64,000 bases of DNA from Burkholderia sp. D-99 (GCF_011605345.1 NZ_JAAOXM010000002.1:186001-250000), one strand, 5' to 3'. Counted from the first letter of the stretch, positions 1-8,600 are shown. The notes: a model not told the origin generated them from the sequence alone. Numbers and translations: made by a program.

Positions 1-117
1 CTGCAGGCACGCGTGGCGGCAGCCGGATTCGCTTCATCCGACTGGTGCGGCGACTGGCAGCACGCACCGTTCGACGCGGCGACGAGCGCGGAGATCATCG
101 CGATCTGCCGCGCCTGA
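1..117 (+). CDS. C-terminal end of an unidentified protein (truncated by window edge)
   Basis: Frame 1 is open from the first base and closes with TGA at 115-117, giving the last 38 residues of a protein whose start lies outside the window. The visible end is Ala/Trp/Asp-rich and ends in EIIAICRA. I do not recognise the family. It converges on the minus-strand DUF2848 gene, whose stop is only 17 bp away, so it is probably the end of a separate transcription unit. Codon use fits the GC-rich neighbours. Confidence 0.55.
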   Translation: MQARVAAAGFASSDWCGDWQHAPFDAATSAEIIAICRA

Positions 118-134
118 AGGCGCACCCGATTGCG

Positions 135-824
135 TCAGCCCGCAATGGGCAGCGCATCGACCGCATACGCATGGCGAATCGTGCGGCCCAGCACCGGATC
201 TTCCAACTCGACCTCGAAGCGCTCGGCCGGCCGGATGCCGCCGATCGCCGCGAGCGTGCCGCACAGCATCGCGGTGCCGTCGACGAAGCGTCCGTCATCG
301 CGTGCGAACTGCGCGAGCAGATCGTCCGGCGCGCGCATCGCGGTCACCTTGCCTTCCTGGTACAGCACGCGCTCGCCGTCGATCGTCGCGTACGCGCGCA
401 GCACCAGCTGATCCCAGTGCCCGGCCACGTCGTCGAACTTCCACAGCGTGTTCGCGCACGGCTTGCCGCACATCTGCTTCGACACCGTGATCCCGTAGGT
501 CTCGACTTCGCGGTCGGTGTGATCGGACGCGATGCCGACGAAGGTCTCGCCGCCGTCGCGCACCAGCACGAATTCCGCTTCGCCGCTGCTCTGCCCGCCC
601 GATACCTGGATCGCGGGCGACGGATCGAGACGATCGGCCGCGACGCGGTAGAACACGGGTGTGCTCGCCGGGCGCTTGACACCCAGTTCCTCCAGCTCGC
701 GGATGTGCTTCTCCATGGCGACCGTGTCGCGTCCGGTCCAGCCCGCGATCACGAGCGTGTCGATCGCGATCGTGCGCTCGGTGCGGCCGTCGCGACCGTC
801 GATCGCGAACGTGATGGTTTTCAT
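135..824 (-). CDS. DUF2848 family protein
   Basis: 229 residues. The sequence matches my memory of DUF2848, a family of unknown activity found beside catabolic genes in proteobacteria and resembling fumarylacetoacetate-hydrolase-type folds. It starts MKTITFAIDG and carries the conserved-looking stretches VSKQMCGKPCAN and GTAMLCGT. I chose the ATG at 824 because GAGGAG lies 7-8 bases upstream; a longer frame reaching 896 has no ribosome binding site and would run towards the next gene. It is the last gene of a same-strand run (flavin reductase, monooxygenase, cupin, this gene), so it may process the product of the monooxygenase. That function is inferred from context only. Confidence 0.8.
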   Translation of the reverse strand: MKTITFAIDGRDGRTERTIAIDTLVIAGWTGRDTVAMEKHIRELEELGVKRPASTPVFYRVAADRLDPSPAIQVSGGQSSGEAEFVLVRDGGETFVGIASDHTDREVETYGITVSKQMCGKPCANTLWKFDDVAGHWDQLVLRAYATIDGERVLYQEGKVTAMRAPDDLLAQFARDDGRFVDGTAMLCGTLAAIGGIRPAERFEVELEDPVLGRTIRHAYAVDALPIAG

Positions 825-896
825 CGAATGCTCCTCTGGGCGGGCAGCGCACGCGCACTGCGCCGCCGCCCGCCGTGTGTCATGGATCGACCGCAA

Positions 897-1283
897 TCAG
901 GCCGGGTCGTAGTAGTGAATTTCCAGCAGCACGCAGCCACCGTTCGACTTGAACGGGCCGTGCCATGCGCCGGGCGGACGCACCGCATACGTGTAGCCCT
1001 TGAACGGCGTGCCGCCGTTGCCGTGCTCGTCGTTGCCGACGGTCAGGTCGCCTTCGACGAGAAACACCTCTTCCCAGTAGTCGTGCACGAACGGCTTCTT
1101 CGTGTGCAGCCCTGCCGGCAGGCGCAACAATCGCGTGCGGCTGCCGCGTTTGCGCTCGGTGTCGAGCGCGCCGGACAGGATCAGTTCCTGTGCGCCGGAC
1201 GCCGGGTCATAACCTTCCGGCAGCTGCCAGTCGCGCTGCATGTCCAGCGTATGGAATTCGTCGTGAAGCTTGTTGATGGCCAT
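897..1283 (-). CDS. Cupin-domain protein
   Basis: 128 residues forming a single small cupin barrel. Cupin motif-like segments include HTKKPFVHDYWEEVFLVEGD and the later PPGAWHGPFKS, where His and Glu residues would hold a metal. The ATG at 1283 has GGAGA at good spacing; an in-frame ATG at 1322 lacks a ribosome binding site. It lies between the HpaB-type monooxygenase and the DUF2848 gene on the same strand with short gaps, so probably in one transcript. Small cupins in such clusters are often dioxygenases, isomerases or binding proteins; which applies here cannot be told from sequence alone. Confidence 0.8.
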   Translation of the reverse strand: MAINKLHDEFHTLDMQRDWQLPEGYDPASGAQELILSGALDTERKRGSRTRLLRLPAGLHTKKPFVHDYWEEVFLVEGDLTVGNDEHGNGGTPFKGYTYAVRPPGAWHGPFKSNGGCVLLEIHYYDPA

Positions 1284-1331
1284 CTGTCTCTCCTGTAGCG
1301 ATAGCGGGTGAGTCGAGCGCAATGCGACGCG

Positions 1332-2810
1332 TCAAGCGGCGCGCGGCGTCGACAGTTCCTGGTCCAGCGAATAGCTGCCGAGCATCGAATCGACGAGATG
1401 CGACGCGCGCTGCCAGTCGTACGTGCGATACGCGTGCCCCTTCGTGACGAACGACGCGCCGGCGTAGAACAGTTCGTACTGGTTGTGGCGTGACGCGAAT
1501 TCGGAGCCGACCGCATCCCACGCGAGCTTGAAGAACTTCACGCGCTCCTCGGACGAGCACACGGGTGACTTCTGCGTCTTCTCGATGATGCGCAGCAGGT
1601 CGGGGTTCTCGAAATCGCGCACGCTGGACGGCAGCATGATCATTCCGCCGCCGGCGAGCTCGCGCAGCGTGTTCAGCACCTTCGAATAGAGCTGTTGCGT
1701 GACGACCTGCGAGCCGTACAGCATGTTGCGATCGGGCACATAGAAGCCGTTGACGACGGTGCCCTTCGCTTCCATCCCGTAGACCCACGCCTCGACCATC
1801 GACGCTTCTGCCGCGAGCTGGCCCAGCGTTTCGCGCACCTGCGGGAACGCGTTCGTGCCGTTGACCTCGGAGATCTTCAGGCCGAGCCCGACGAGGAAGC
1901 GCAGCTTCGTCATCAGGCGCACCTGGCATTGGTAGTTCTGGTACACGTGCGCGGGCGTCGCGTGGAACTGCTTCGCGCACATCGCCGTATTGCCGGCGAC
2001 GAAGATCCGTTCCCACGGCACCTTCACGTCGTCGAAATACAGCACCGCGTCGTTCTCGTCGAAGCGGCTCGACAGCGGGTTGTCGAACACCGATGTCGCG
2101 TTCTCCTCGTACGATTTGCGCGACAGGATCTTCATGCCCTTCGCGTTCATCGGCACCGCGAACGACAGCGCATACATCTCGTCGCCTTCGCGCAGCGGCT
2201 GGATGCAGCTGCAGAACACCTCGTTGGCCATGATCCCGCTCGTCGCGAGCATCTTCGCGCCGCGCACCGTGATGCCTTCGGCATCCTGATCGACGATGCC
2301 GACCGCGAGGTACTTGTCCTCCTGCTCGTGCGCGGCCTTCGACTGGTTCGCCTGCGGATTCACGATCACGTAGGTCAGGAACAGGTCATTGTCGCGTGCG
2401 TAGCGGTAGTAGTCGCGCAGCGCACCCGCACGGGCCGGATCGTATTGCTCGAACACGTCGGCGCCCATATACATGCCCGTCAGGCACGACGCGACGTGGT
2501 CGGGAGAACGGCCCATGAAGCCGTAATGCAGCTCCGACCATGCTTCCAGCGCGGCACGGCGTTCGACGAGTTCGTCGTAGGAGGTCGGCAGTTGCCAGAT
2601 CCGGCTGACGCGGTTGCCCGAGTCGGGCGATACGAACGTCATCTTCTCGACGTTCTCGTCGCGCGCCTGGTAGTCGTACAGGCTCGCATAGCTGCGGATC
2701 GAATTGCGGAATGCCGCGTGCGCGGTCACGTCGCCGACCGGCTGGCCATTCAGGTAGACCTGCCGCCCGTCGCGCAGCGACGCAATGTGCTGGGTCCCGT
2801 TCTTGATCAT
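1332..2810 (-). CDS. HpaB-family FADH2-dependent monooxygenase, oxygenase component
   Basis: 492 residues, the usual length for the HpaB/PvcC/4-hydroxybutyryl-CoA-dehydratase fold. Recognisable family segments are MTFVSPDSGNR near the N-terminus, the central substrate/flavin region with LTYVIVNPQANQ and GAKMLATSG, and VPWERIFVAGN. Enzymes of this family use free reduced FAD made by a partner reductase to hydroxylate a phenol or related ring. The partner is encoded directly upstream. The start at 2810 is preceded by GGAGGA; an upstream ATG at 2846 abuts the reductase stop and is less likely. The substrate is unknown: close relatives act on 4-hydroxyphenylacetate, chlorophenols or the paerucumarin precursor. 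Confidence 0.88.
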   Translation of the reverse strand: MIKNGTQHIASLRDGRQVYLNGQPVGDVTAHAAFRNSIRSYASLYDYQARDENVEKMTFVSPDSGNRVSRIWQLPTSYDELVERRAALEAWSELHYGFMGRSPDHVASCLTGMYMGADVFEQYDPARAGALRDYYRYARDNDLFLTYVIVNPQANQSKAAHEQEDKYLAVGIVDQDAEGITVRGAKMLATSGIMANEVFCSCIQPLREGDEMYALSFAVPMNAKGMKILSRKSYEENATSVFDNPLSSRFDENDAVLYFDDVKVPWERIFVAGNTAMCAKQFHATPAHVYQNYQCQVRLMTKLRFLVGLGLKISEVNGTNAFPQVRETLGQLAAEASMVEAWVYGMEAKGTVVNGFYVPDRNMLYGSQVVTQQLYSKVLNTLRELAGGGMIMLPSSVRDFENPDLLRIIEKTQKSPVCSSEERVKFFKLAWDAVGSEFASRHNQYELFYAGASFVTKGHAYRTYDWQRASHLVDSMLGSYSLDQELSTPRAA

Positions 2811-2846
2811 GATGTCCTCCAGGGTGGAATGAAGCGTGGGTTGCAT

Positions 2847-3374
2847 TCAGGCAGACGGCGCATGCAAGCCGTCGAGCGTGCGGTAGCGGCCGCCGAAGAA
2901 GATCAGCGGGCGCCCTTCCGAGCGTGCGCGATGCCGCGTCACGCGGCCGACGAAGATCACGTGATCGCCGCCGTCGTACTGCGCATAGGGTTCGCATTCG
3001 AACGTCGCGAGCGCGTCGGGCAGCAGCACGGCGCCGTCGTCATCGGCCGCATCGGCACGCCACCCCCACTTGTCGCCGTTCGCTTTCGCGAAGCAGTTCG
3101 ACAGGTGCTGCTGCGTCTCGTCGAGCACGTTGACCGTATAGCCGCCCGCGTCGGCCAGATCGCCGAGGCTCAGGCTGCGACGGTCGACCGAGAACAGGAT
3201 CAGCGGCGGGTCCAGCGACACCGAATTGAACGACGCGACCGTGATGCCAACCGGCATCCCCTCTTTGCGCGGTGCGGTAATCACCGCGACGCCCGTCGCG
3301 AACATCGACAGCGCGGTGCGAAAACGCCGCTGCTCGTCGGCGCCCGCACCGGTTCCGGCATGGTTCTCGCTCAT
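2847..3374 (-). CDS. Flavin reductase (HpaC-type) partner of the monooxygenase
   Basis: 175 residues of the flavin-reductase-like FMN-binding split-barrel family. Typical elements are the N-terminal RTALSMFATGVAVITA, then GITVASFNSVSLDPPLILFS and, near the end, HVIFVGRVTRH. The enzyme would reduce FAD or FMN with NAD(P)H and hand it to the adjacent HpaB-type oxygenase. AAGGAGG sits 4-5 bases before the ATG at 3374, far better than starts at 3395 or 3428. It is the first gene of the minus-strand operon and is read from the intergenic region that also carries an inverted repeat shared with the MarR gene promoter. Confidence 0.9.
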   Translation of the reverse strand: MSENHAGTGAGADEQRRFRTALSMFATGVAVITAPRKEGMPVGITVASFNSVSLDPPLILFSVDRRSLSLGDLADAGGYTVNVLDETQQHLSNCFAKANGDKWGWRADAADDDGAVLLPDALATFECEPYAQYDGGDHVIFVGRVTRHRARSEGRPLIFFGGRYRTLDGLHAPSA

Positions 3375-3423
3375 CTCGTCCTCCTTGGGTTGCATCGCCG
3401 GATTCCGCAGTGGAATCCGGCCC

Positions 3424-3461
3424 AACAAAGCACCGTTATTTAGCTTTGTTATTTAGCTTTT
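3424..3461. promoter_or_regulatory. Candidate MarR operator with inverted repeat and TTTAGCTTT repeats
   Basis: AACAAAGC (3424-3431) and GCTTTGTT (3443-3450) form a perfect inverted repeat around 11 bases. TTTAGCTTTG (3439-3448) is followed 13 bp on by TTTAGCTTTT (3452-3461). The same TTTAGCTTTG occurs at 5493-5502, just upstream of the MarR gene, and GCTTTGTT recurs at 3516-3523. The region is AT-rich and lies between the flavin reductase and iscS-like genes. Control by the local MarR protein is inferred. Confidence 0.5.
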
Positions 3462-3650
3462 ATTAAATGTAAACACAAAGCCTAGTTCAAGCTGTCGTAA
3501 ACCCTGATCTTGAAAGCTTTGTTTGAAAGACAACCCTACTGGCGGGATGGGTGTTGCGCGGCGCCTGCGAATGTCCACGTACACTTCGGCTACCCTGTTC
3601 CACGGTGCTTTCGTGCACCGCGGGAGACACCGCTTTCCGGAGCCGCATCG

Positions 3651-4862
3651 ATGCAATCCCGTCCGATCTACATGGACTACAGCGCGACGACGCCCGTCGA
3701 TCCGCGCGTGGTCGACAAAATGGTGCCGTTCCTGCACGAGCAGTTCGGCAACCCGGCTTCACGCAGCCACAGTTACGGCTGGGATGCCGAGCAGGCCGCC
3801 GAGGAAGCGCGCGCGCACGTCGCCGCGCTGCTCGGCGCCGATCCGCGCGAGATCGTGTGGACCTCCGGCGCGACCGAGGGCAACAACCTCGCGATCAAGG
3901 GTGCCGCGCACTTCTACCAGGGCAAGGGCAAGCACCTCGTCACCGTGAGGACCGAGCACAAGGCCGTGCTCGATACGTGCCGCGAGCTCGAACGCCAGGG
4001 CTTCGACGTCACGTACCTCGACGTGCGGGAAGACGGCCTGCTCGATCTCGATACGGTGCAACAGGCGCTGCGCGTCGACACGATCCTGGTGTCGGTAATG
4101 CTCGCGAACAACGAAACGGGCGTGATCCAGCCCGTGGCCGAGATCGGCGCGCTGTGCCGCGCGCGCGGCATCGTGTTTCACTGCGACGCCGTGCAGGCGG
4201 CCGGCAAGATTCCGGTCGACGTGAATGCGTTGAATGTAGACCTGCTGACGGTGACCGCGCACAAGGTCTACGGCCCGAAGGGGATCGGCGTGCTGTATGT
4301 GCGCCGCAAGCCGCGCGTGCGGATCGAAGCGCAGATGCACGGCGGCGGCCACGAGCGCGGAATGCGCTCGGGCACGCTGCCGACCCACCAGATCGTCGGG
4401 ATGGGCGAGGCGTTCCGGCTCGCGAAGGAAGAGATGGCGGAAGAAAGCCGCCGCGTCGGCGCATTGCGCGACCGGCTGCTGGCCGGCCTGTCGACGCTCG
4501 ACGAGGTTTACGTGAACGGCGACGTCGTCCGCCGGATTCCGCACAACCTGAACGTCAGCTTCAATTTCGTCGAAGGCGAATCGCTGATCATGGGAATCAA
4601 GGGCGTCGCGGTATCGTCAGGCTCCGCGTGCACGTCGGCATCGCTGGAGCCGTCGTACGTGCTGCGCGCGCTGGGCCGCAGTGACGAGCTCGCGCACAGC
4701 TCGATCCGCTTCACGCTCGGCCGCTTCACGACCGAAGCCGAAGTGGACAGCGTGATCGCACAGGTACGCGACACGGTCGGCAAGCTGCGCGCGCTGAGCC
4801 CGCTGTGGGATATGCATCTGGAAGGGGTCGACCTGAATACGATCGAGTGGGCCGCGCACTGA
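3651..4862 (+). CDS. iscS: IscS-type cysteine desulfurase paralogue
   Basis: 403 residues, collinear with E. coli IscS from the N-terminal [12 protein letters not shown] to the C-terminal [12 protein letters not shown]. The PLP lysine is Lys205 in AHKVYGPKG, and the persulfide cysteine is Cys327 in [16 protein letters not shown]. The enzyme takes sulfur from cysteine for Fe-S clusters or thio-modification. Unlike the housekeeping isc locus, no iscR, iscU, iscA, hscBA or fdx flanks it, so it is probably a second copy. The start at 3651 follows CGGAG; an upstream in-frame ATG at 3510 is not supported by similarity. Its divergent neighbours are a flavin monooxygenase system; a link such as sulfur supply to a specialised metalloenzyme is only a guess. 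Confidence 0.9.
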   Translation: MQSRPIYMDYSATTPVDPRVVDKMVPFLHEQFGNPASRSHSYGWDAEQAAEEARAHVAALLGADPREIVWTSGATEGNNLAIKGAAHFYQGKGKHLVTVRTEHKAVLDTCRELERQGFDVTYLDVREDGLLDLDTVQQALRVDTILVSVMLANNETGVIQPVAEIGALCRARGIVFHCDAVQAAGKIPVDVNALNVDLLTVTAHKVYGPKGIGVLYVRRKPRVRIEAQMHGGGHERGMRSGTLPTHQIVGMGEAFRLAKEEMAEESRRVGALRDRLLAGLSTLDEVYVNGDVVRRIPHNLNVSFNFVEGESLIMGIKGVAVSSGSACTSASLEPSYVLRALGRSDELAHSSIRFTLGRFTTEAEVDSVIAQVRDTVGKLRALSPLWDMHLEGVDLNTIEWAAH

Positions 4863-4920
4863 GTGCGGCCGAAGCGTCAGGCGGGCCAGCGATTGCGGGC
4901 GGGCCGGCGGCGGGTGTGCG

Positions 4921-5463
4921 TCAGCCTTTTTCCTGGCGCGCGATCAGGTGCGCGAGATCGAGCGTCGCGCGGTCGCCGTTGGTGACGAGGCGGTCGATCA
5001 CCGAGCAGAGTGCCTTGAATTCGGTCTTCGTCACGCCCTCGAACAGCACGTTGTTGATGCGCTGCTGCGTCTCGGTGAGCGTCTTCAGCAGCTTCGAGCC
5101 GGCCGGCGTGACCGTGACACGCATCTTGCGCTTGTCGTCGGGGTCCGAGCGTTTGTCGAGCAGGCCGAGCTTCTTCAGCTTGCCCGTCTCGATCGTGACG
5201 AAGGCGCCGCTCAGGTGCAGGTGATCGGCGAGGCGATTGACGGTCACGACGTCGTCGTGCGACAGATGCGAGACCGATACGAGCAGCGAATACTGGATGC
5301 CGGTGAGGCCGATCAGCGAGCCGAAGCCGTCGCGTACCGACAGCAGGCGGGCCGCGAACGGCAGCAGCCCGTTGATCAGGTGGCGAAATTCCGTGTCCGT
5401 GCCGTCGATCAGGCAGGCCGGGTTGGTAATGGTCAGAACGGACTCCTCTTGCTGCTTGGCCAT
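4921..5463 (-). CDS. MarR-family transcriptional regulator
   Basis: 180 residues with the winged-helix layout of MarR proteins: helix-turn-helix around VNRLADHLHLSGAFVTIETG, then the wing KRSDPDDKRKMRVTVTPAG with the conserved DxR-type turn. Such proteins usually repress a nearby operon and release DNA on binding an aromatic ligand. I prefer the ATG at 5463, which has GGAG upstream; the ATG at 5487 has no Shine-Dalgarno. It converges on the iscS-like gene. Its promoter carries the TTTAGCTTTG element also found twice before the flavin reductase gene, which suggests autoregulation and control of the monooxygenase operon. Confidence 0.88.
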   Translation of the reverse strand: MAKQQEESVLTITNPACLIDGTDTEFRHLINGLLPFAARLLSVRDGFGSLIGLTGIQYSLLVSVSHLSHDDVVTVNRLADHLHLSGAFVTIETGKLKKLGLLDKRSDPDDKRKMRVTVTPAGSKLLKTLTETQQRINNVLFEGVTKTEFKALCSVIDRLVTNGDRATLDLAHLIARQEKG

Positions 5464-5492
5464 GACTTCGACGCTCCGTACGGTCATGCGAA

Positions 5493-5502
5493 TTTAGCTT
5501 TG
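5493..5502. promoter_or_regulatory. TTTAGCTTTG element upstream of the MarR gene
   Basis: The 10-base element is identical to 3439-3448 at the divergent monooxygenase/iscS promoter. It lies about 30 bp before the MarR start and 90 bp before the NTF2-like gene on the other strand, within a short AT-rich stretch (5491-5515). It is probably an operator half-site for the MarR protein. Confidence 0.4.
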
Positions 5503-5591
5503 AAACGAAATTATACGGCAAAGGCACATACGTCCCTGGCCAGGCCCGGCCGGCGCGTGTGGCCCTGCTTACCGATACAGGAGACTTGTCC

Positions 5592-6188
5592 ATGCCCTTC
5601 CCGCTTCATCCCGCGACGGTTCGCGCGCTGCTCGAATGCTATCTGCGCGCGAAAGACCTGAACCGGCCGTCACTGATCGCCGAGTGCTACGCCGCCGATG
5701 CCGAGCTGAGCTTTTCGCTCGCGAACGACGATATCGATTTTCCGCCGCGCGTGACGGGCGCGGCCGCGATCGCACGCACGCTGGTCGAGGAATTCGGCGA
5801 GCGGTTCGAGCGGTGCCGGACCTATTACGTTTGCACGGAACCCGAAGTCGACCCGCACGGCGTCAGCGGGATGTCGTGGCTCGTCGTGATGCGGCAGAAG
5901 GACAACGGCGCGTTGCGGATCGGGCATGGCACGTACCGCTGGAAGTTCGCGGGCAACGGCGCAAGCGAAGGCGCCGCGCGCATTGCCGCACTGCACATTC
6001 ATATCGTGCGAATGGATACGATCGACGATCCGAAATCGACGAAACTCGATGCGCTGCATGCGGCGTTCGGGTATCCGTGGCTGCCGGCGCACGCGTTCGC
6101 GCACGGGCTGGCGGATGTCGCGGCCGCGCAGCCGGAATGGGCATTCCTGGCGCCGTTTCGTGAGGCGGCGACAGCGACGGCCGGTTGA
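5592..6188 (+). CDS. NTF2/SnoaL-like protein
   Basis: 198 residues. The N-terminal half has the feel of a SnoaL/NTF2-like cone fold: an opening helix (VRALLECYLRAKDLNRPSL), the EC(Y)AADAELSF strand, then a series of strands including SGMSWLVVM and GTYRWKF. Members include small isomerases, hydratases and non-catalytic binding proteins. AGGAGA lies 8 bases before the ATG at 5592, so the in-frame ATG at 5559 is not needed. It is divergent from the MarR gene and shares the TTTAGCTTTG-containing intergenic region, so it may belong to the same regulon. The substrate is unknown. Confidence 0.7.
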   Translation: MPFPLHPATVRALLECYLRAKDLNRPSLIAECYAADAELSFSLANDDIDFPPRVTGAAAIARTLVEEFGERFERCRTYYVCTEPEVDPHGVSGMSWLVVMRQKDNGALRIGHGTYRWKFAGNGASEGAARIAALHIHIVRMDTIDDPKSTKLDALHAAFGYPWLPAHAFAHGLADVAAAQPEWAFLAPFREAATATAG

Positions 6189-6213
6189 AACACGGCCGAA
6201 GCGCGTCATCGCA

Positions 6214-6723
6214 TTACGTGCTGCCAAGGAGCTGACGGACCGTCATCACGCGCGGATCGTCGATCGTCAGATCCTCGCCGTAATAGGCAATCGTTGCCCG
6301 ATCGTCGAGCAATAGCGGAATCGAGACGCGCCCGAGCAGCGCTCGCTCGACCGCTTCGCCGAACGTGAATCCGCACAGATAGACGCCGTCGACCACGCAA
6401 TTGGTCGAGAACACACGGCCCCGTGCATCGACATAAAACTCGGCGTACCCGAGATCGTCTTCGGCGAAACCGATCATCGTCGTCCCGAGCGCCTGTTCCC
6501 ACGCGTCGATCTGACGATCCTTGCGCGCCAGCGCATGAAATGCGAGCCCCATTCGCGCGCAGGTCTGCCCGCTGCCAGCGGCGCCCACGATCAGCCCGCC
6601 GAATTCGCGCAGGATTACATCTCCCGGATGTTCGCCATCGCCGGCCGACACAGGGCAACCGTCGTCACCCCGCCAACCGGAATCGGCAAACAGCAATTTG
6701 ACCGACGAAGGAATCACGACCAC
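6214..6723 (-). CDS. SUKH-3 domain protein (orphan immunity-type)
   Basis: 169 residues from a GTG start at 6723, chosen because GGGAGG lies 6 bases upstream and no ATG fits; GTG codons at 6717 and 6729 are alternatives. The layout matches the SUKH-3 family: a short N-terminal helix (VKLLFADSGW), VILREFGGLIVG, and a C-terminal part with YAEFYVDARGRVFS and RALLGR. SUKH proteins usually neutralise nuclease or deaminase toxins of contact-dependent or Rhs systems. No toxin gene is adjacent, so this is an orphan. It is transcribed in the same direction as rtcR and 83 bp downstream of it, but I see no functional link beyond position. Confidence 0.7.
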   Translation of the reverse strand: MVVIPSSVKLLFADSGWRGDDGCPVSAGDGEHPGDVILREFGGLIVGAAGSGQTCARMGLAFHALARKDRQIDAWEQALGTTMIGFAEDDLGYAEFYVDARGRVFSTNCVVDGVYLCGFTFGEAVERALLGRVSIPLLLDDRATIAYYGEDLTIDDPRVMTVRQLLGST

Positions 6724-6806
6724 AACCACCCTCCCGAAATTTGCGCGCACGATGCCGTACGCGCTATCCGGCACACCCGACGCAGGAAATGCATCGTGCG
6801 TGCCCG

Positions 6807-8426
6807 TCACCGCACCGCATCGAGTGCGCCCCTGACCCCGTCCCAATCCAGCCCGAACCGCGCGAGATACTTGCGCAGCCGGTCCGCATCGTTCGGCTGC
6901 TTCTTGCTCTGCCGCGATACCGCGAACAGCGTGCGCCCGGCTTCCGACAGGCTCGCCGACACGCGGCACACGTCGAGCACGCGTTCGAGTTGCACACGGT
7001 CGAACAGGTCGAGTTCCGCCGCGCGCGCGCCGAACACCGCTTCGACGCACGCGTCCGACTCACCCGCGCCGCCCGGCTGCGACCACGTCCGCGTCAGCCG
7101 TTCGACTTCCTGTTCGGCGAGCGCTTCGGTAATCCGCCCCGCATCGGCCAGCGTCGCCATCCGCGTGACCGACGCGGACAGCTCGCGGAAGTTGCCGGCC
7201 CATGCCGCACGCGGCGACGCGGCGAACGCGAGATAGCGCCGCTTCGCCTCGACGTTGAAACGGACCTGCTCGCCCTGCTCACGGCCGAAACGATCGAGCT
7301 CGAATTCGAGGTTCGGCTCGATGTCCTCGCGGCGCTCGGCCAGCCCCGGCAGTTCGTACGTCCACAGGTTGATCCGCGCATAGAGATCCTCGCGGAACGT
7401 GCCGGCCGCCACCATCTGCCGCAGATCGCGATGCGTGCCCGCGATCAGCTCGAAATCGCTGGTCGCCTCGACGTCCGCGCCGACCGGCAGGAAACGCTTC
7501 TCCTCGATCGCCTTCAGCAGCATCGCCTGTTCGTCGAGCCCGAGTTCGCCGATCTCGTCGAGAAACAGCAGCCCGCCGTCCGCCGCGCGCAGCAGCCCGG
7601 CCCGCGCCGACTGCGCGCCCGTGAACGCGCCCTTCACGTGGCCGAACAGCGTCGACATCGCCGCGTCGCCGCGCAGCGTCGCGCAGTTGATCTCGATGAA
7701 CGGCCCCGCGAGCCGATGGCGGCCGCGCTTCAGCTCGTACACGCGCTTCGCGAGAAACGACTTGCCGGCGCCCGTCGGCCCGACCAGCAACATCGGCGCG
7801 CGCGAGCGCACGGCCACGCGCTCCAGTTGCTCGATCAGCGCATTGAAGCGCGCGTTGCGTGTCGCGATGCCGGCCTTCAGGAACGACACCGTCTCGTCGC
7901 GCTCGCGCGTGAAGCGCTGCGCGATCCGGTTGTAGCGCGACAAGTCGAGATCGATCACCGACATCGTGCCGGGCCCGCTCAACCCCTCGTCGGTCTTCTG
8001 CGGCGGTGCCGTCTGGGCGAGACGCGCCGGCAGGTAGCGCGCCTCCGCCAGCAGGAACCAGCAGATCTGCGCGACGTGCGTGCCCGTCGTGATGTGGATC
8101 AGGTAATCCTCGCGGTCGAGATCGAACGGGTAGGCGCGCGCGAAATCGTGCAGCGTCGCGTAGACCTCCTCGAAATCCCACGGATCGCGAATCTCCATCG
8201 AAATGAGCCGCACGTCGGTGTGCGGCGACACGCGCTCCAGGTCCTGCTTCACGCGATTCGCGAGGCGCGCGTAGTTTGGCGAGTGCAGCAGTTCGAGCCG
8301 GTCGATCGGCATGTCGCGCTGCTCGCACAGCGAAATCGTCGGCCGCCAGTTGCGCCAGCGACGCTGCGAGCCGCCGCCCTGGTCGAGCACGGTGCCGAGA
8401 AAACCGATCGCGACGGTCTTGCGCAT
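6807..8426 (-). CDS. rtcR: RtcR, sigma-54-dependent activator of the RNA-repair operon
   Basis: 539 residues. The N-terminal ~185 residues form the RtcR-specific sensor, a CARF-like domain in the literature, with the conserved HITTGTHVAQICWFLLAE. An AAA+ domain follows: Walker A GPTGAGKS, the sigma-54 contact loop GAFTGA, Walker B LLFLDEIGEL and the sensor region FREDLYARIN. A C-terminal Fis-like helix-turn-helix should bind upstream activator sites. RtcR activates rtcBA-type operons when damaged RNA ends build up. The start at 8426 matches the family N-terminus (MRKTVAIGFLGT) although the ribosome site (GGGAT) is weak. It is divergent from slipin-rtcB, with a well-formed sigma-54 promoter between them. 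Confidence 0.95.
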   Translation of the reverse strand: MRKTVAIGFLGTVLDQGGGSQRRWRNWRPTISLCEQRDMPIDRLELLHSPNYARLANRVKQDLERVSPHTDVRLISMEIRDPWDFEEVYATLHDFARAYPFDLDREDYLIHITTGTHVAQICWFLLAEARYLPARLAQTAPPQKTDEGLSGPGTMSVIDLDLSRYNRIAQRFTRERDETVSFLKAGIATRNARFNALIEQLERVAVRSRAPMLLVGPTGAGKSFLAKRVYELKRGRHRLAGPFIEINCATLRGDAAMSTLFGHVKGAFTGAQSARAGLLRAADGGLLFLDEIGELGLDEQAMLLKAIEEKRFLPVGADVEATSDFELIAGTHRDLRQMVAAGTFREDLYARINLWTYELPGLAERREDIEPNLEFELDRFGREQGEQVRFNVEAKRRYLAFAASPRAAWAGNFRELSASVTRMATLADAGRITEALAEQEVERLTRTWSQPGGAGESDACVEAVFGARAAELDLFDRVQLERVLDVCRVSASLSEAGRTLFAVSRQSKKQPNDADRLRKYLARFGLDWDGVRGALDAVR

Positions 8427-8460
8427 GTTTATCCCACAAGATAATAGGCGATCCGATTGT

Positions 8461-8496
8461 ATCGAATTTTCCGGATCGCGCCACGATCGAATTTTC
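8461..8496. promoter_or_regulatory. Direct repeat, candidate RtcR upstream activator sites
   Basis: ATCGAATTTTC occurs at 8461-8471 and again at 8486-8496, a 25-bp period. It lies about 80-115 bp upstream of the -24/-12 promoter at 8576-8591, the normal place for sigma-54 enhancer sites. An IHF-like TCAA-N4-TTG stretch (8536-8546) sits between repeat and promoter, as DNA bending would require. Assignment to RtcR is inferred. Confidence 0.5.
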
Positions 8497-8575
8497 ATGA
8501 CCCACCCGCCACATCAAATAATTTCCCCTTTTACTTCAATAGCTTGAGATTTATTTCGCGCGCCGACCCGCCCGC

Positions 8576-8591
8576 TGGCACGCTCCTCGCT
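8576..8591 (+). promoter_or_regulatory. Sigma-54 (-24/-12) promoter of the RNA-repair operon
   Basis: TGGCACG-CTCC-TCGCT matches the consensus TGGCACG-N4-TTGCW with one mismatch. The invariant GG (8577-8578) and GC (8589-8590) are exactly 10 bases apart. Transcription should begin near 8602, so the whole tRNA-like region is in the transcript ahead of slipin and rtcB. Confidence 0.85.
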
Positions 8592-8600
8592 AAATAGAAA

